From assembly GCA_027083665.1 (NCBI GenBank), contig JALWNV010000358.1, positions 3,533-8,819 of the forward strand: DNA of 5,287 nt, read 5' to 3'. Origin of the DNA: Helicobacteraceae bacterium (GTDB lineage: Bacteria > Campylobacterota > Campylobacteria > Campylobacterales > Sulfurimonadaceae). Under the pieces are notes generated by a model that saw only the letters and a program-made list of their open reading frames with translations, did no database searches and was not told the origin of the DNA. Both the position numbers and the translations under genes were made by a program. Shown in pieces: positions 1-5,287 of the stretch; within the stretch, counting starts at the first letter, position 1, and every line of letters begins with the position of its first letter.

Positions 1-975
1 TGTCAGATTCACCTGGTGAAAATCGGCTCCCTCGAGTGTCCGGGTCGTCGTGGAAGTAAAATGTACCAGATTCATCTGGGTATGGTTTCCGACCCGCAGA
101 CCGCTGAGATCGCTCCCGTCGAAATGGGCGGATTTGAAATCGCCGGACAGATAGGCTCCGCCCAGATCGCATCTGTCAAAATGCACTCCCCGCGCACCGG
201 AACGGTTCATGTCCAACTGCGCTCCGCGCAGCGAACACTTCGTAAACCGCATACCGCTGATATCCGCCCCGCTCCAGTCCGATCCGTTCATATCCATATC
301 TGTCAGTACCACGCCGTGAAATTTTGCCCCCGTCATCTCCGCCCCGACGAAATCCACCGTTTCGAGACCGCGGAACGTCGCTTCGCTGAAATCATGAAAC
401 CGCAGTACAGAAGCGTTGCGGTCGGTATCGGACCGGTTGTAAAACAGTGCCGCCGGAACATATTCGGCATTGACAAAATCACTCGTGTTGCGATCGATTA
501 TCGAACCGGCCGTGATGATTGCGGAAAAATCGACCCCGCTGAAATCGACACCGGAAAACCGGCACGATCCGAATCGGGTCTGAGCAAACGTCGCACCGGA
601 AAACGAGGACGATCCCCGCACATTCATGTTTTGAAACGAGACGTTCACATCGAAAACCGTCCCGTCGAACGAAACACTTTCCAAGACGCTGTCGGCAAAG
701 AGCGTATTTCCGATATGCTTCCCGGCGGCGTTCATATCCGCTATGTATGTGCCGTCACGAAACGTTGCTCCGTCCATATCTTCAAACGTGCCGTTGCGGA
801 TATCCGCTTTTGAAAAAACGACGTTTTGCATCTTCGCAAACCCGACGTCATGTATCGATACCTCGCTAAAATAGGCTCCCGCATAGGTATTGCCGTTACC
901 CGACACGATGTCGTCGTAGCGGGCATCACCCTGAAAATAGGAGAAATCGAACCGGCTGTCACGCATTTGAAGCGA
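1..975 (-). repeat. Pentapeptide-repeat block 2 (residues 632-956, continues past left edge)
   Basis: A long, somewhat irregular run of five-residue units begins at SLQMRDSRFDFSYF. The clearest parts are FSGATFAQTRFGSCRFSGVD, DFSGVDFSAIITAGS, DFVGAEMTGAKFHGVVLTDM and RFTKCSLRGAQLDMNRSGA. The family consensus is well kept near the C-terminal end (DRCDLGGAYLSGDF, FDGSDLSGLRV, LEGADFHQVNLT), and the pattern is still running at base 1, so the helix is longer than seen. Short non-repeat interruptions occur, for example residues ~782-815 (IITAGSIIDRNTSDFVNAEY and following), which may be loops leaving the helix. Confidence 0.85.
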
Positions 976-2868
976 TGTAGTCCGCGAACCGGCCGCCGTC
1001 ATATCGATTTTTCTCCAGGTTGCATCGCCCGCGGTACGCGACCAGATATTGCCGTCGCCTCCCCGGACAGCGACATACGTATCGGTACCGTAGCCGGGTG
1101 AATAGTGTTGATACTGGCCCGCTGCAGGAGCCGAAGCGGTACCGACGGGCGGACTCCCGAAATCGTCATAGGGGGTTTCGAGGGGATTCCACGAAGCATA
1201 GAGGTGACCGTCTGAAAGCACCACGGCCGTAAATTCCGATTCGCTCGCTCTGGCCGGGCTCGATATCAAACCGATATGCTGTTTTCCCGAAAGCCCTTCC
1301 GCACTTCTTTTACCAAAAGTACGATCCGCCCGCGACACATAAAAACCACGGTCCGGTTCCGCCACATATGCCTTGGAGTGATATCTGCCGTCCGGCTCAC
1401 GGCCGGACGGCACTCCGCCATTGAGAGCCATACTGCCGTCAAGACCGGAAAAACGGTACGCATTGACAACCCAGCCGGACAAACTCACACCATGTTCGCA
1501 ATTGAGACCGGGAACGCATCCCCCGGTAAATCGGTTTGCCGTAACTTTCGTCCAGGTCGTCTGTTCCTCCCCCGTATCGCACCAGACTTTTTGCCAAAGC
1601 TTTACCGTGTCGCCATCCGTTTCCGTCCAGTAGGTGACCCCGGGAGCGTTCTTGCATTCAGCCGGATTCCCGGCACTGTCTTTCATCGGCAGCATATGCC
1701 ACCCCCGCATCGGCTGCGCTCCGTACGGGCTGCCGTGGCTCCACAGTTTCCCGTTTCCGTCGACGGCGAACAACGTATAGCGGCTGCTGAAATCCTCCGG
1801 AAGAATAGCCGCCGATGAGATGATCTGACCGCCCGGCATCGGACCTACGGACGTGTTATATCCTCCTTTCCAGCTTATCGTATGCACCGCGATACGGCCG
1901 TTTGAAAGCAAAGCGGTATAGGCCGACATATAGTCGCCTTCATCCTCTTTCAGTCGTGTAAAACCGGGTTTCGACACCGCATGCACCGCGATCGGTGCGT
2001 CAGGAGCGAATGACGGACGGATAAAGATCGAATGGCGGGCATCCGTCCTCTCAAAAACGGCTCCGTCGAACCGGCAGCCGATAAAGACCGAATGCGACAG
2101 GTTGGCATCGGTAAAATCGACCCCGCTGAAATCCGCATCGTAAAAAACCGAATAGGACAGATCCGCCTGCTGCAGCGACGAGCCTCTCAGCTCGGGAGCG
2201 ACGGCCGTACGGGTATAGCGATCGCCGTCATAGACGCTGAAGTATGCCGTCTTTTCCGCACCGATATGCCGGAAATATCCGTCATCCATCACCGGAGAAA
2301 GGTGATTCGTCCCGGTATCGAATCCGAATGCCCTGTGATCCAGTGCCGCCCCGTGAAGATCGCATTCGATACAGCGGTCAAATTCGATAACGCTCACGGC
2401 CAGGGCGGATGCACCGAAAAACCCGTCCGTCTGTTCGACACTCCTTCGACTCGCTTCTGCGCCGTGCACACGGCTTTCCATCATAGTCTCGTTGCGCTCG
2501 GGGTGCAGAAAAACAGCATGCTTCCTGCCTTTCGTATCCGCATTTTCGATCTCCAGCCGATAGCGTCCCGATGCGAGATCGACGACCCGGCATCCTTGCG
2601 TTCTCTGCATCAGCCGGTTTCCGTTTCCGTCATGAAGACGGACAATGTGCCCGGCTGCGTTTCCCCCGATGCAAAAGGTTCTTCGGTGGGCGTTTCCGAC
2701 ATTCAAAACGGCCTCCGTCTTGTTCGACTCCCCGTTGCCGATGACGAGATGGGCCGGTTCCGAAATACCGTACACCCCCGCACCCCTGTTACTCCCGGTT
2801 CCGCACCCGCCGACTATAAGCAGGGTCGAAAAGAGTACCGGTACGAAAACCGATCGGCATATGAGCAT
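1..2868 (-). CDS. Exported pentapeptide-repeat lipoprotein with propeller-like insert (3' end outside window)
   Basis: The frame is open from ATG 2868 to base 1 with no stop, giving 956 visible residues; the C-terminus is off the left edge. An AGGAG lies 5 nt before the ATG. A signal peptide ends in VGGC (Cys22). Gly at +2, not Asp, predicts outer-membrane sorting by the E. coli Lol rule. Residues ~33-130 look beta-rich and include a stretch LASGRYRLEIEN. Pentapeptide repeats of the A(D/N)(L/F)xx type occupy ~226-283 and again ~632 to the edge, and should form right-handed quadrilateral beta-helices. Between them, ~284-631 carries blade-like motifs (aromatic-x4-6-DG-x-(L/I)-W/Y). Function is unknown. 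Cytosolic pentapeptide proteins such as Qnr and MfpA mimic DNA and bind gyrase, but export argues against that role here; a surface scaffold or binding protein is more likely. It is transcribed divergently from a response regulator. Coding status is very secure, lipoprotein status good, function not known. Confidence 0.93.
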   Translation of the reverse strand, partial: MLICRSVFVPVLFSTLLIVGGCGTGSNRGAGVYGISEPAHLVIGNGESNKTEAVLNVGNAHRRTFCIGGNAAGHIVRLHDGNGNRLMQRTQGCRVVDLASGRYRLEIENADTKGRKHAVFLHPERNETMMESRVHGAEASRRSVEQTDGFFGASALAVSVIEFDRCIECDLHGAALDHRAFGFDTGTNHLSPVMDDGYFRHIGAEKTAYFSVYDGDRYTRTAVAPELRGSSLQQADLSYSVFYDADFSGVDFTDANLSHSVFIGCRFDGAVFERTDARHSIFIRPSFAPDAPIAVHAVSKPGFTRLKEDEGDYMSAYTALLSNGRIAVHTISWKGGYNTSVGPMPGGQIISSAAILPEDFSSRYTLFAVDGNGKLWSHGSPYGAQPMRGWHMLPMKDSAGNPAECKNAPGVTYWTETDGDTVKLWQKVWCDTGEEQTTWTKVTANRFTGGCVPGLNCEHGVSLSGWVVNAYRFSGLDGSMALNGGVPSGREPDGRYHSKAYVAEPDRGFYVSRADRTFGKRSAEGLSGKQHIGLISSPARASESEFTAVVLSDGHLYASWNPLETPYDDFGSPPVGTASAPAAGQYQHYSPGYGTDTYVAVRGGDGNIWSRTAGDATWRKIDMTAAGSRTTSLQMRDSRFDFSYFQGDARYDDIVSGNGNTYAGAYFSEVSIHDVGFAKMQNVVFSKADIRNGTFEDMDGATFRDGTYIADMNAAGKHIGNTLFADSVLESVSFDGTVFDVNVSFQNMNVRGSSSFSGATFAQTRFGSCRFSGVDFSGVDFSAIITAGSIIDRNTSDFVNAEYVPAALFYNRSDTDRNASVLRFHDFSEATFRGLETVDFVGAEMTGAKFHGVVLTDMDMNGSDWSGADISGMRFTKCSLRGAQLDMNRSGARGVHFDRCDLGGAYLSGDFKSAHFDGSDLSGLRVGNHTQMNLVHFTSTTTRTLEGADFHQVNLT
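526..546 (-). repeat. 21 bp exact repeat, copy in pentapeptide block 2
   Basis: The 21 bases encoding DFSGVDF (residues 775-781) are identical to those at 2113-2133 encoding residues 246-252, including every synonymous position. The flanking codons differ. Confidence 0.9.
976..2019 (-). other. Beta-propeller-like segment between the pentapeptide blocks (residues 284-631)
   Basis: No pentapeptide pattern is visible here. Instead a blade-like motif recurs: YTALLSNGRIAVH (from residue 317), YTLFAVDGNGKLW (364), YWTETDGDTVKLW (413), FTAVVLSDGHLYASW (546) and YVAVRGGDGNIW (598). The last is followed by TWRKID and the second by GWHMLP. Where neighbouring motifs are clear they are 47-52 residues apart, the size of a propeller blade. 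The 133-residue gap between 413 and 546 could hold two divergent blades, with a weak candidate near 501. The style resembles lectin-type (PLL or tectonin-like) propellers that bind glycans, but that link is an inference from motif shape only. Four cysteines (405, 430, 451, 457) sit together and could form disulfides. Confidence 0.5.
2020..2193 (-). repeat. Pentapeptide-repeat block 1 (residues 226-283)
   Basis: About eleven consecutive five-residue units are visible, including SLQQADLSYSVF, YDADFSGVDFTDANLSHSVF and CRFDGAVFERTDARHSIF. Leu or Phe recurs every five residues at the central position, with small residues (Ala, Ser, Val, Gly) two before it, as in the family consensus A(D/N)LXX. Eleven units correspond to just under three coils of a pentapeptide beta-helix, short for an independent domain. 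It stops abruptly at residue 283, where the propeller-like segment begins. Confidence 0.85.
2113..2133 (-). repeat. 21 bp exact repeat, copy in pentapeptide block 1
   Basis: This copy encodes DFSGVDF (residues 246-252) and matches 526-546 base for base, about 1.6 kb away in the same gene and orientation. Confidence 0.9.
2803..2868 (-). other. Lipoprotein signal peptide with lipobox (residues 1-22)
   Basis: The first 22 codons encode a short n-region with Arg5, a hydrophobic core (VFVPVLFSTLLIV, residues 7-19) and the lipobox V-G-G-C with Cys22 as the expected lipidated residue. The -3 Val and -1 Gly fit the usual signal peptidase II site; Gly at -2 is acceptable though less common. After the Cys comes a flexible stretch rich in Gly, Ser and Asn (GTGSNRGAG), typical of a lipoprotein tether. 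Confidence 0.85.
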
Positions 2869-2873
2869 CTTTT

Positions 2874-2878
2874 CTCCT
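2874..2878 (-). promoter_or_regulatory. Ribosome binding site of the lipoprotein gene
   Basis: Read on the minus strand the sequence is AAAGGAGAAAAG followed by ATG. AGGAG is 5 nt from the ATG, and this fixes the start. The nearby ATG in CTCATATGC is out of frame. Confidence 0.85.
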
Positions 2879-2905
2879 TTTAGCCCTTTTACAGCGTATA
2901 GCGCC

Positions 2906-2911
2906 ATCATA
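2906..2911 (-). promoter_or_regulatory. Candidate extended -10 element for the lipoprotein gene
   Basis: On the minus strand the sequence is ATGTTATGAT, containing TGn-TATGAT, a five-of-six match to the sigma-70 -10 hexamer with the extended -10 TG. Transcription would start near 2899, giving a leader of about 31 nt that includes the ribosome binding site. No good -35 is seen 16-18 bp upstream (CGGTTT region), which an extended -10 or an activator could offset. Confidence 0.5.
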
Positions 2912-2920
2912 ACATCCCCA

Positions 2921-2940
2921 ACGTGCCCAAACCGGCACGT
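2921..2940. promoter_or_regulatory. Candidate operator: inner 7 bp palindrome
   Basis: ACGTGCC (2921-2927) and GGCACGT (2934-2940) form a perfect 7 bp inverted repeat with a 6 bp centre. It lies between the two -10 elements, over the position where the -35 regions would be, so a protein bound here could act on both promoters. It lacks a T-run on either side and is therefore not a typical intrinsic terminator. Confidence 0.5.
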
Positions 2941-2955
2941 AACATAAAAGCATGT

Positions 2956-2961
2956 TATGAT
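2956..2961 (+). promoter_or_regulatory. Candidate extended -10 element for the response regulator gene
   Basis: TGT-TATGAT at 2953-2961 is an extended -10 element identical to the one facing the other way at 2911-2906. The predicted start near 2967-2968 would leave a very short leader (about 12 nt) with AGGAG almost at its 5' end. The -35 region (2933-2938, CGGCAC) is a poor match and lies in one arm of the inner palindrome. Confidence 0.45.
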
Positions 2962-2967
2962 TACGGC

Positions 2968-2972
2968 AGGAG
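2968..2972 (+). promoter_or_regulatory. Ribosome binding site deciding the GTG start of the response regulator
   Basis: AGGAG is 7 nt from GTG 2980. An ATG at 2978-2980 overlaps this GTG but is followed directly by TGA (2981-2983), so it can only encode a start-stop. The farther in-frame ATG at 2923 lacks a ribosome binding site and would place the operator region inside the coding sequence. Confidence 0.8.
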
Positions 2973-2979
2973 AAAACAT

Positions 2980-3651
2980 GTGAAGATTCTTATTGCCGAA
3001 GACGAAGCGCCGACCGTATCGATGCTCTCACGGATCGCCGAAGATAAAGGTCACGAGATCGTCGCCGTCTGCACGTCGGCGCAGGAGGCTTGCGAAGCGG
3101 CGCAGCGACACGCCGTCGACCTCGCGCTGCTCGATATCAACCTCTGCGGCCCGGAAGACGGGATCGAATGCGGCCGGAAACTCCTGCGGTACGGAAATCC
3201 GAAACTGATCTATCTCACCTCCTGTACCGACGACGCCACTGTCGCGGAGGCGATGCGAACCGACCCGCTGAACTACCTCGTCAAACCGCTGAGCGAACGC
3301 GATATTGCCATTGCGCTCTCCCTTGCCGAAAGGCATATACGAAAAACCGCCCCGGACATGGCGGTGTCCGTACACCGTTTCGGCGAAGCGTACCGTTACC
3401 GCGCCGGCGGCGATGAAGTAGAAGGGCCCGACGGTACGGTCGTGCTCTCTCACCGCGAACTCCGCCTGCTCAAACTGCTGCTGCACGCCGGGCGAAACTG
3501 CATCGAGAGTGAAACCATCGCCCGTTCATTCGGAAGCGAGCCGCTCGAAGCCGCTACGGTACGCAGCCTCGTGCGCCGGCTTCGCCGCAAACTCCCCGGT
3601 GCCGTCGAAACCGTCAAAGGGTACGGATACCGTATCGCTGCCATCAGGTAG
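2980..3651 (+). CDS. OmpR/PhoB-type two-component response regulator
   Basis: The product is a 223-residue cytoplasmic transcription factor, normal length for the family, starting at GTG 2980 (MKILIAEDE). The receiver domain (~1-120) has all the key residues: acidic pocket Glu7-Asp8, phosphoacceptor Asp52 in LLDINL, Thr80, Tyr99 and the Lys102-Pro103 pair. A linker leads to a winged-helix domain (~133-222): a short beta-sheet (RFGEAYRYRAGG), the SHRELRLLKLLL helix, the Arg-rich recognition helix (TVRSLVRRLRRKL, 193-205) and the wing hairpin TVKGYGYRI (211-219). Phosphorylation by a partner kinase should promote dimerisation and DNA binding. No kinase gene is in the window. It diverges from the lipoprotein gene across a symmetric control region, so that gene and its own are the obvious candidate targets. 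Family assignment is secure; signal and targets are unknown. Confidence 0.93.
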   Translation: MKILIAEDEAPTVSMLSRIAEDKGHEIVAVCTSAQEACEAAQRHAVDLALLDINLCGPEDGIECGRKLLRYGNPKLIYLTSCTDDATVAEAMRTDPLNYLVKPLSERDIAIALSLAERHIRKTAPDMAVSVHRFGEAYRYRAGGDEVEGPDGTVVLSHRELRLLKLLLHAGRNCIESETIARSFGSEPLEAATVRSLVRRLRRKLPGAVETVKGYGYRIAAIR

Positions 3652-3761
3652 GTGTTGGCCGCGAAAGTGTTTTGCAGGCTTTCAAACAGGAAAACAGCAC
3701 CGAACATGCAATACCCTCAGCGAAAAGACCGGGGCACGCCGCAGAAGCGGTCACGGTATTT
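3652..3761. other. Convergent intergenic spacer
   Basis: These 110 bp separate the stop codons of the convergent regulator and propeller-like genes. Besides the candidate terminator at 3721-3752, there is a 5 bp inverted repeat GAAAG/CTTTC (3663-3667 and 3679-3683) with an 11 nt loop, not followed by a T-run on the plus strand. No small gene is convincing here. Confidence 0.5.
3721..3752 (-). terminator. Weak candidate terminator of the NHL-like gene
   Basis: On the minus strand, starting 9 bp after the stop codon, GACCG (3752-3748) can pair with CGGTC (3731-3727), and TTTT (3726-3723) follows. The stem is only 5 bp and the loop is 16 nt, so the hairpin is weak, but its place just after the gene and the T-run make it the best terminator candidate here. 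Confidence 0.35.
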
Positions 3762-5287
3762 CTAATCGTAATCACTGACCACCTTTCCTCCCGTCACCGG
3801 CGGCATCCAGATGCTGAGCGTCGGTTCGCTGTAGCTGCCGTCTTTGCCGGTGCGTTCGTAATTGAGCGTATAAATGTTTCTCCAGAAATCCGAACGCATT
3901 TTATGCGCCGTCATGCCGCCGGTCTGACTCAGATGCGTCCCGTCTGGAGCGTATAAATCGAGTTTGTAATCCTCTGGCGCGGCACCGCCGCCGAGCCGTT
4001 TGAGCACGAAGAAGTAGCCGTCGGCATCCACACTGAGATCGAGGTAGACAACGGGCCTGTTCTCCGCTTTCAGCGGCTTGAAATAGCCGCCGAACGGTGA
4101 ATAGTTCAGCGCGGTGCCGCTGGAGGAGAACATTCTGGCGTAGTCCCCTATCGGCGTCCGGTCTATCACCATCAGTGCGCCGCCGGCGGCAAACGCAACC
4201 GCACGCGGGTCGTAAAGAATGTCCCGGAGGGTTTTGAAGCCCGCGCCCGCCGCACCGACAATATTGCGCGGAACGGAATAGACCGAACCGTTGTGCGTCG
4301 TGTCGTCGTCGTCCAGTTCCCGGTCGCTGAGCGTCAGGATATGCAGCCGCCGATGGGTATAATCGAGTCCGGCGACCATTCCGTGTGTCGCGTCGTAGGC
4401 CGCGGCATCGATCGCCACTCTGAATTTTCCCCGGTTCACGCTTTCGCTGATGCCGAAATCCCCGGAAGCGGGATCGATCGTGACGGTTTTGGCGAAATAG
4501 GTGTTCTGCCGTGTCACCGGATCGTATTTGAGCTGCAAAATAAAATTGACGCCCGGGGTTTTCGGTTCGCTGAGCATATCGTAGAGCACGAACACGTTCG
4601 TATCACCCGCGTAGACTTTCTCACGGTACCCCTCTGACGGATCGTTCGCCTTGGCGGAAACGTTCTTGGCGACGGTTCTGAACCGACCGTCGATCTCGGT
4701 CGTGAAGCTGTAACCGAGTGCCCCGCTCTTATCGTTGATCGCGATACTGAGCAGGCCCGATATCTGCCCAGCGGCTGTGCCGTCAGACGCCAGATTGTAC
4801 ACCGTCGCCGGCGGTGTCGCCGTCTCGGTCCACCGCAGTTCACCCTGCGTATCATAGCGGAGGATGCGCTTGTGCCGATAGATGCTTTTGTCGGTCAGGG
4901 CCACCTTGATCTGCGTTATCCTGAAAGCGGTTTTCACTTCACCGACATTGCCGATCCTGTACTTCGCATGGCCGACCACATAGCCGCTGCTGCCCGCGGT
5001 AAACAGCGCTATAACATCGATCTCCCCTCCCTCCGGCACTTCGAAGAAGGTATGAAAGATCGCTTCGACCGTATCGGCGGAACCGGGATCGAAAAGCGGC
5101 TTGCCGGAAGCCGGAGTGCCGTCAATGTCCGACACGGGCACGTTTTCCGCGACCGTGGCCTTGTTCAGCCGGACATGCCTGTCGACTTTGCCTTTGGGTG
5201 ACTTGAGAATGAGCACCGCCGTATCCGCCGCTTCGGGAAACTGGAAATTGTTTTCGTCCGGCAGCACCTGGACTTCGACACGGTGGG
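3762..5287 (-). CDS. Beta-rich NHL/propeller-like protein (5' end outside window)
   Basis: The frame is open from the right edge to TAG at 3764-3762, giving 507 visible residues. It begins at the edge with HRVEVQVLPDENNFQF. A GTG at 5267 is in frame, but the preceding residues read as a beta-strand and no ribosome binding site precedes it, so the true start is probably upstream. The N-terminal ~120 visible residues look like a beta-sandwich. From about 4870 down the sequence becomes propeller-like: RILRYDTQGELRWTE, VAGLDYTHRRLHILTLSD, and near the C-terminus LDLSVDADGYFFVLKRL then YKLDLYAPDGTHLSQTGG, an NHL-style blade. No cysteine and no transmembrane segment is visible. The end (LSIWMPPVTGG) resembles closing strands of such folds. 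Role unknown; an extracytoplasmic binding or scaffold function is a guess, as any signal peptide lies outside the window. Confidence 0.85.
   Translation of the reverse strand, partial: HRVEVQVLPDENNFQFPEAADTAVLILKSPKGKVDRHVRLNKATVAENVPVSDIDGTPASGKPLFDPGSADTVEAIFHTFFEVPEGGEIDVIALFTAGSSGYVVGHAKYRIGNVGEVKTAFRITQIKVALTDKSIYRHKRILRYDTQGELRWTETATPPATVYNLASDGTAAGQISGLLSIAINDKSGALGYSFTTEIDGRFRTVAKNVSAKANDPSEGYREKVYAGDTNVFVLYDMLSEPKTPGVNFILQLKYDPVTRQNTYFAKTVTIDPASGDFGISESVNRGKFRVAIDAAAYDATHGMVAGLDYTHRRLHILTLSDRELDDDDTTHNGSVYSVPRNIVGAAGAGFKTLRDILYDPRAVAFAAGGALMVIDRTPIGDYARMFSSSGTALNYSPFGGYFKPLKAENRPVVYLDLSVDADGYFFVLKRLGGGAAPEDYKLDLYAPDGTHLSQTGGMTAHKMRSDFWRNIYTLNYERTGKDGSYSEPTLSIWMPPVTGGKVVSDYD

Larger units (their letters stand above)
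2906..2961. promoter_or_regulatory. Divergent control region: perfect 10 bp inverted repeat
   Basis: ATCATAACAT (2906-2915) and its exact reverse complement ATGTTATGAT (2952-2961) flank a 36 bp spacer between the two divergent genes. Each arm carries an outward-facing extended -10. The core TAACAT appears three times: 2910-2915, 2940-2945 (same orientation, 30 bp on, about three helical turns) and inverted at 2952-2957. This is either a symmetric pair of promoters, an operator, or both. OmpR/PhoB-family regulators usually bind short repeated sites and often regulate their own promoter, which fits but is not proven. Confidence 0.6.

Noticed and set aside
16..1818. Long plus-strand open frames (265, 91 and 180 residues) at 16-813, 826-1101 and 1276-1818
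   Set aside because: They run antisense in codon register to the lipoprotein gene, have Arg/His/Pro-rich compositions typical of shadows in GC-rich DNA, and lack ribosome binding sites; the minus strand reads as clear pentapeptide repeats.
1..2868. Qnr/MfpA-type gyrase-protecting pentapeptide protein
   Set aside because: The lipobox signal peptide places it outside the cytoplasm, and the length and propeller-like insert differ from those ~200-residue proteins.
2032..2883. 283-residue plus-strand open frame
   Set aside because: Antisense in register to the N-terminal part of the lipoprotein, with no recognisable domain; the minus-strand product has a signal peptide and ribosome binding site.
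2921..2940. Inner palindrome as an intrinsic terminator
   Set aside because: No T-run follows on either strand and it lies upstream of both divergent genes, so an operator is the better reading.
2923..2979. Upstream ATG 2923 as start of the response regulator
   Set aside because: It would add 19 residues absent from receiver domains, has no ribosome binding site and covers the control region; GTG 2980 has AGGAG 7 nt upstream and begins exactly at the first receiver strand.
3028..3486. 152-residue minus-strand frame inside the response regulator gene
   Set aside because: Shadow of a gene with intact receiver and winged-helix motifs; no domain signal or ribosome binding site.
4293..5201. Plus-strand frames of 114 and 109 residues over the third gene
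   Set aside because: Antisense shadows of a continuous 507-residue minus-strand frame with propeller-like sequence.
5265..5267. GTG 5267 as the true start of the third gene
   Set aside because: The frame stays open to the right edge, the codons before it read as a continuous beta-strand (HRVEVQV), and no ribosome binding site precedes it.

Overview
This GC-rich 5.3 kb window holds three protein-coding genes and no RNA genes, mobile elements or CRISPR. It suggests a Gram-negative bacterium: one product is a lipoprotein whose position +2 residue favours the outer membrane. A GTG start, strong AGGAG ribosome binding sites and a compact response regulator would fit a high-GC member of the Campylobacterota or another proteobacterial lineage, but this placement is a low-confidence impression.

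Layout. Bases 2868 to 1 (minus strand) encode a large exported lipoprotein of at least 956 residues whose 3' end lies beyond the left edge. It has a lipobox signal peptide, an N-terminal region of unknown type, a short pentapeptide-repeat block (residues ~226-283), a ~350-residue segment with spaced beta-propeller-like blade motifs, and a long second pentapeptide-repeat block (residues ~632-956 and probably beyond). Bases 2980-3651 (plus strand) encode a 223-residue OmpR/PhoB-type response regulator with a complete receiver domain and a winged-helix DNA-binding domain. Bases 5287-3762 (minus strand) hold the 3' part of a third gene, probably a beta-rich, NHL-like propeller protein whose start lies beyond the right edge.

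The lipoprotein and regulator genes diverge from a 111 bp spacer. A perfect 10 bp inverted repeat there places two identical, outward-facing extended -10 elements, one for each gene, around an inner 7 bp palindrome. This suggests that one bound regulator, quite possibly the encoded response regulator itself, controls both genes. No sensor kinase is present in the window. The regulator and the third gene converge on a 110 bp spacer with one weak terminator-like hairpin.

The most unusual items are the pentapeptide / propeller-like / pentapeptide architecture of the lipoprotein, the mirror-symmetric divergent promoter, and an ATG-TGA start-stop overlapping the regulator's GTG start.
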